NCBI GenBank assembly: GCA_948474755.1
Contig: CAOLHI010003137.1
Span: forward strand, 62,001 to 126,000
Source of the DNA: Ctenosaura bakeri
Lineage: Eukaryota; Chordata; Lepidosauria; Squamata; Iguanidae
Direction of reading: 5' to 3'
Length of the DNA: 64,000 bases
Shown: positions 61,441 to 64,000 of the stretch, one piece after another
Layout of the letters: each line of letters opens with the position of its first letter
How positions within the stretch are numbered: position 1 is the first letter of the stretch
Notes under the pieces: model-generated
What the model saw: the letters and a program-made list of their open reading frames with translations, nothing else
Told to the model about the DNA's origin: nothing
Database searches by the model: none
Translations under genes and position numbers: made by a program

Positions 61441-63801
61441 GATTACAACCCTGTTAGATTCAGAAATGCTTGCCAATTTACTGTGAATCACCCAGAGATC
61501 CACCTGCAGATTCAGATAGGATCAGTCTGTTAATTACAGTTTTCAAAGTGTAGCTTTGTTAAGTAGATTTTTATAAAAACTTTCTTCTTGGAAAAGCTAA
61601 TCAGGCCTTATTTTGCTGGTGCTGTGGAAAAAAATTTGTATACCCCAGAGAAGAGGAATCATTTCAAAATACTTCACTACTATTCTACCTCTTGTAAAAA
61701 AGGGGGAGAGGCATTTAGCTTAGTGAACCAAGCAAAAATGTTGTGAGTTTACTATCTTTAATAGCATCTTTATTGAGATTCAGTAATATGTATTTTTTTA
61801 ATTGATTCATTAATCAGTTATACCATTCAAAAGCAAGGCTGTCGTTCAGTTACAAAATCTTTAACCTGTTGATAGTCACATAATTATTGAAGAGGAGCAA
61901 TGTAACCCAGAGCCTTATGATAATAAGTCCCAAGGTTGATGGTGCACAGTATGCACTTGTATCAGCAAATATTGTGTTTGAAGTCTCATATGCAGTGAAT
62001 CTGTCCTCAGAGAGCTCTATCACATGACTCAGGCCAAATGCACGTTCTTTATTGTATCCAGGGATGTGTGATGTTTTAGAGAAAAAGATGTGAGTTCATT
62101 GGCCTGGCACCCTCTCAAGTTTCATGTATCCCAGGATCCCAATCCCTTCTTTACTTTCCAAAACAATAGTGAGTGCTACCGATCTGGCATTAGCCAAAGA
62201 CTTTAAACAATAGAGGATTGCAAGCCCTGATTTATTGAAATGGGTTTCTCTGTGCCTCAGGGTGATTGTAAATGAATTGTCAATAGGACTCCTTTTTTGT
62301 GCAGATGGCATTCAGTCTGATAGCTAGGAATTTGTCACCCTGGGCAACTATATTTGTTGACATCAAGACTCATACTGAATGTGTGTACATGTGTGTGAGA
62401 GTAAAATCTTATTTAAGAAAGGGAACAGGATTTGCTACAATTAAGAGAAGTAACAAATTATATGTAGAATGATACTGTAAGCATTTTTCTTACAAAATAC
62501 TGAGACACACTGGACTTCAGCTGTTGTTCCCCCTCTTTTTTCAGTTTCCAAAGGGGACACCAAATTATTGTCTTGTAGCAAAAAGAACAAAGAGTCAGCT
62601 GGCATTTTTAAAGACTAGCAAATCTATTTCGGCATACATTTCTTCACTTCCTCAATGCAAGAAATGTCATCCTGAGTTGGCACACATGCATGAGGGGAGC
62701 AGCAAAAAGTAAGCTAGGAAGAGTGAAATGCAAAAAGTGAAGGCATTGATTATTATGTTTAAACTTAGAATTACAAAGTACTCCAGAATTACAAAGTAGT
62801 GTTGTAAAAATTCTGGCATCATATCTTAATGTTGGCTTAATAGCAAAGCAAAATCTGGTTTGTGTAGCATGTTTTCAAGCTATCCTCTTGCATTTGTTTT
62901 GTTTTTGTGGGTGAGGTTAATTACAAACCATTTCAATTGTCTCTCCTGCCACTAAGCTTTAAAGTGATTGACTTCTTCCCATGGCTGATAAAAACATCAG
63001 CACATGATAACAGCAAGCTCTGCTTGTCTCTGTGATTTGAGTAATTCATCTAAAAACTTAAGAAAGACTAAGGCCTTTGAACTGCCAGGTAGAATCTCTT
63101 TTTCTGTCAATAACTCTTAGCGGAAACACTGAACAATCAATTTTTCTAATGAATTTGCCCGCCCTTTCCTTTACATTCACTTATTGGAAAAACTCAAAGA
63201 TTACATTTCATGTTCTTCACACTTTGGATAGGAAATCCTTACATTGCATGGTGGCCATTGAAAAATATAACAGCAGCAAACTAGTATTTCTTACTAATTT
63301 CTTACTTACTATCAGGCATCTTATGTGAATATTTCTCACCATTAAGGAACTCACACCTTATCCCTTTTATATTACCCTGCTTTCTTCTTCAAGCCATAGC
63401 ACAGCTTTACAAAAACAAGTGGTGGTAAAAAAAAAATGGAAAGGGCAGAAATAAAGATATGAGACTGGCTAGGACTGGTATTGATGCCAGAGAATTTGTT
63501 TCTCAGCCTGTGGTCAATGTCCTGTACTCTCTGTGGGATTACATGCAGTTTTCTTCTGAAAAAGGATGATGTCCTGGAAACAGTTGCTTTTTCCAGAAAG
63601 GTCTTCAAGATGAAACCACCTTTATGAGTGCTTTCATATTAAGATAGGATGGCCACCTTAAATATCCCAGTATTTCTAGTGGTGAATGCCTCAAGAACCA
63701 GGGGAAACACCTGTTGTCTTTTTGCATCAGGCATAAACATGTAAGGCTTAACTCCTATGTGGAATCCTAAATACATTTTTTATTACTTACTTATCCTTTG
63801 T

Positions 63802-63874
63802 TGCTACTGTTGTGTGCCTTCAAGTCATTTCTCACTTATAGCAGCCCTAAGGCAAACCAATCATGGGGTTTTCT
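63802..63874 (-). mobile_element. 3' fragment of a tRNA-type SINE
   Basis: 'gttgctactgttgtgtgcct', 'tcaagtcatttctcacttat' and 'caatcatggggttttct' are the reversed SINE 3' half. Sequence after it is unrelated. Confidence 0.8.
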
Positions 63875-64000
63875 ATCCTACTTTTCTTCTAAAGTGCTCA
63901 AGGCAGCATTTGTCTGTTTTCTCTGGCCATGTGCTCTCCCTGAGCATATGGTCTAACTGACTAGCTAGGGGGAGGAGCTAGCAGCCATTAGTCTTAGCTG

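Larger units (their letters stand above)
28788..64000 (+). other. DLGAP1: DLGAP1 intron continuing to the right edge
   Basis: No further DLGAP1 exon was found on either strand, in particular not the next exon, which in mammals reads VSSCITTYKK. This part is therefore probably still the same large intron. Unassigned stretches over 300 bases, apart from the elements listed separately, are 29317-30189, 32061-32599, 32761-33784, 33966-34569, 35691-36420, 36661-37090, 37133-38663, 40366-40999, 41161-41829, 42006-42595, 43281-45067, 45398-46211, 46668-47484, 47776-48089, 49139-50507, 50691-53784, 54126-56365, 56546-57289, 59861-61244, 61441-63801 and 63875-64000. Confidence 0.65.

Noticed and set aside
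62641..62700. Next DLGAP1 exon (contains tgtcatcctg)
   Set aside because: The following bases do not encode the expected residues and no acceptor precedes it.
1..64000. Endogenous retrovirus or LTR element
   Set aside because: No protease, integrase or paired long terminal repeats were recognised; RT-like pieces all have CR1 or L2 motifs.

Overview
This window reads as vertebrate nuclear DNA, most probably from a squamate reptile (lizard or snake). It has GT-AG introns, no compact genes, and many decayed transposable elements of kinds typical of squamates: tRNA-type SINEs ending in a CAA-rich tail, 5S-rRNA-derived SINEs, CR1 and L2 LINEs, hAT/SPIN elements, PIF-Harbinger MITEs and Tigger-like elements. 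The order Squamata is an inference from that repeat mix; I cannot name a species.

One gene is securely recognised. Two plus-strand exons at 6378-6555 and 12960-13200 encode consecutive parts of DLGAP1 (GKAP/SAPAP1), the postsynaptic-density scaffold protein. They join in phase and carry three visible copies of the guanylate-kinase-binding repeat (R-x-x-S-Y-x-R-A) that contacts PSD-95-type proteins. Most of the rest is DLGAP1 intron: more than 6.3 kb before the first exon, 6.4 kb between the two, and about 50.8 kb after the second, running off the right edge. A 29-nt stretch at 28759-28787 has excellent splice signals and may be an alternative microexon. It would change the reading phase, so it is only a candidate.

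Layout. 1-6.4 kb: intron with a CR1 tail, two SINEs, an L2 tail and a palindromic MITE. 6.4-13.2 kb: two exons separated by a SINE, a hAT element, a PIF-Harbinger MITE, a striking inverted repeat (9630-9730 with 10311-10410, about 95% identical arms) and a Tigger remnant. 13-30 kb: DNA transposons, an unplaced minus-strand open frame, a CR1 3' end and the microexon candidate. 30-36 kb: a minus-strand LINE with a nested SINE, L2 pieces and an 80-bp minisatellite. 36-50 kb: an 800-bp SPIN-type hAT with exact 8-bp target duplications, LINE reverse-transcriptase fossils, a GC-rich Harbinger MITE, and a hAT element carrying an 81-bp minisatellite that landed inside an older SINE. 50-64 kb: MITE and L2 pieces, another large CR1 fragment and sparse sequence.

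I see no operon, CRISPR array, bacterial feature, endogenous retrovirus or second host gene that I can support. The novel material is in repeat architecture and the possible microexon, not in a new multi-gene system.
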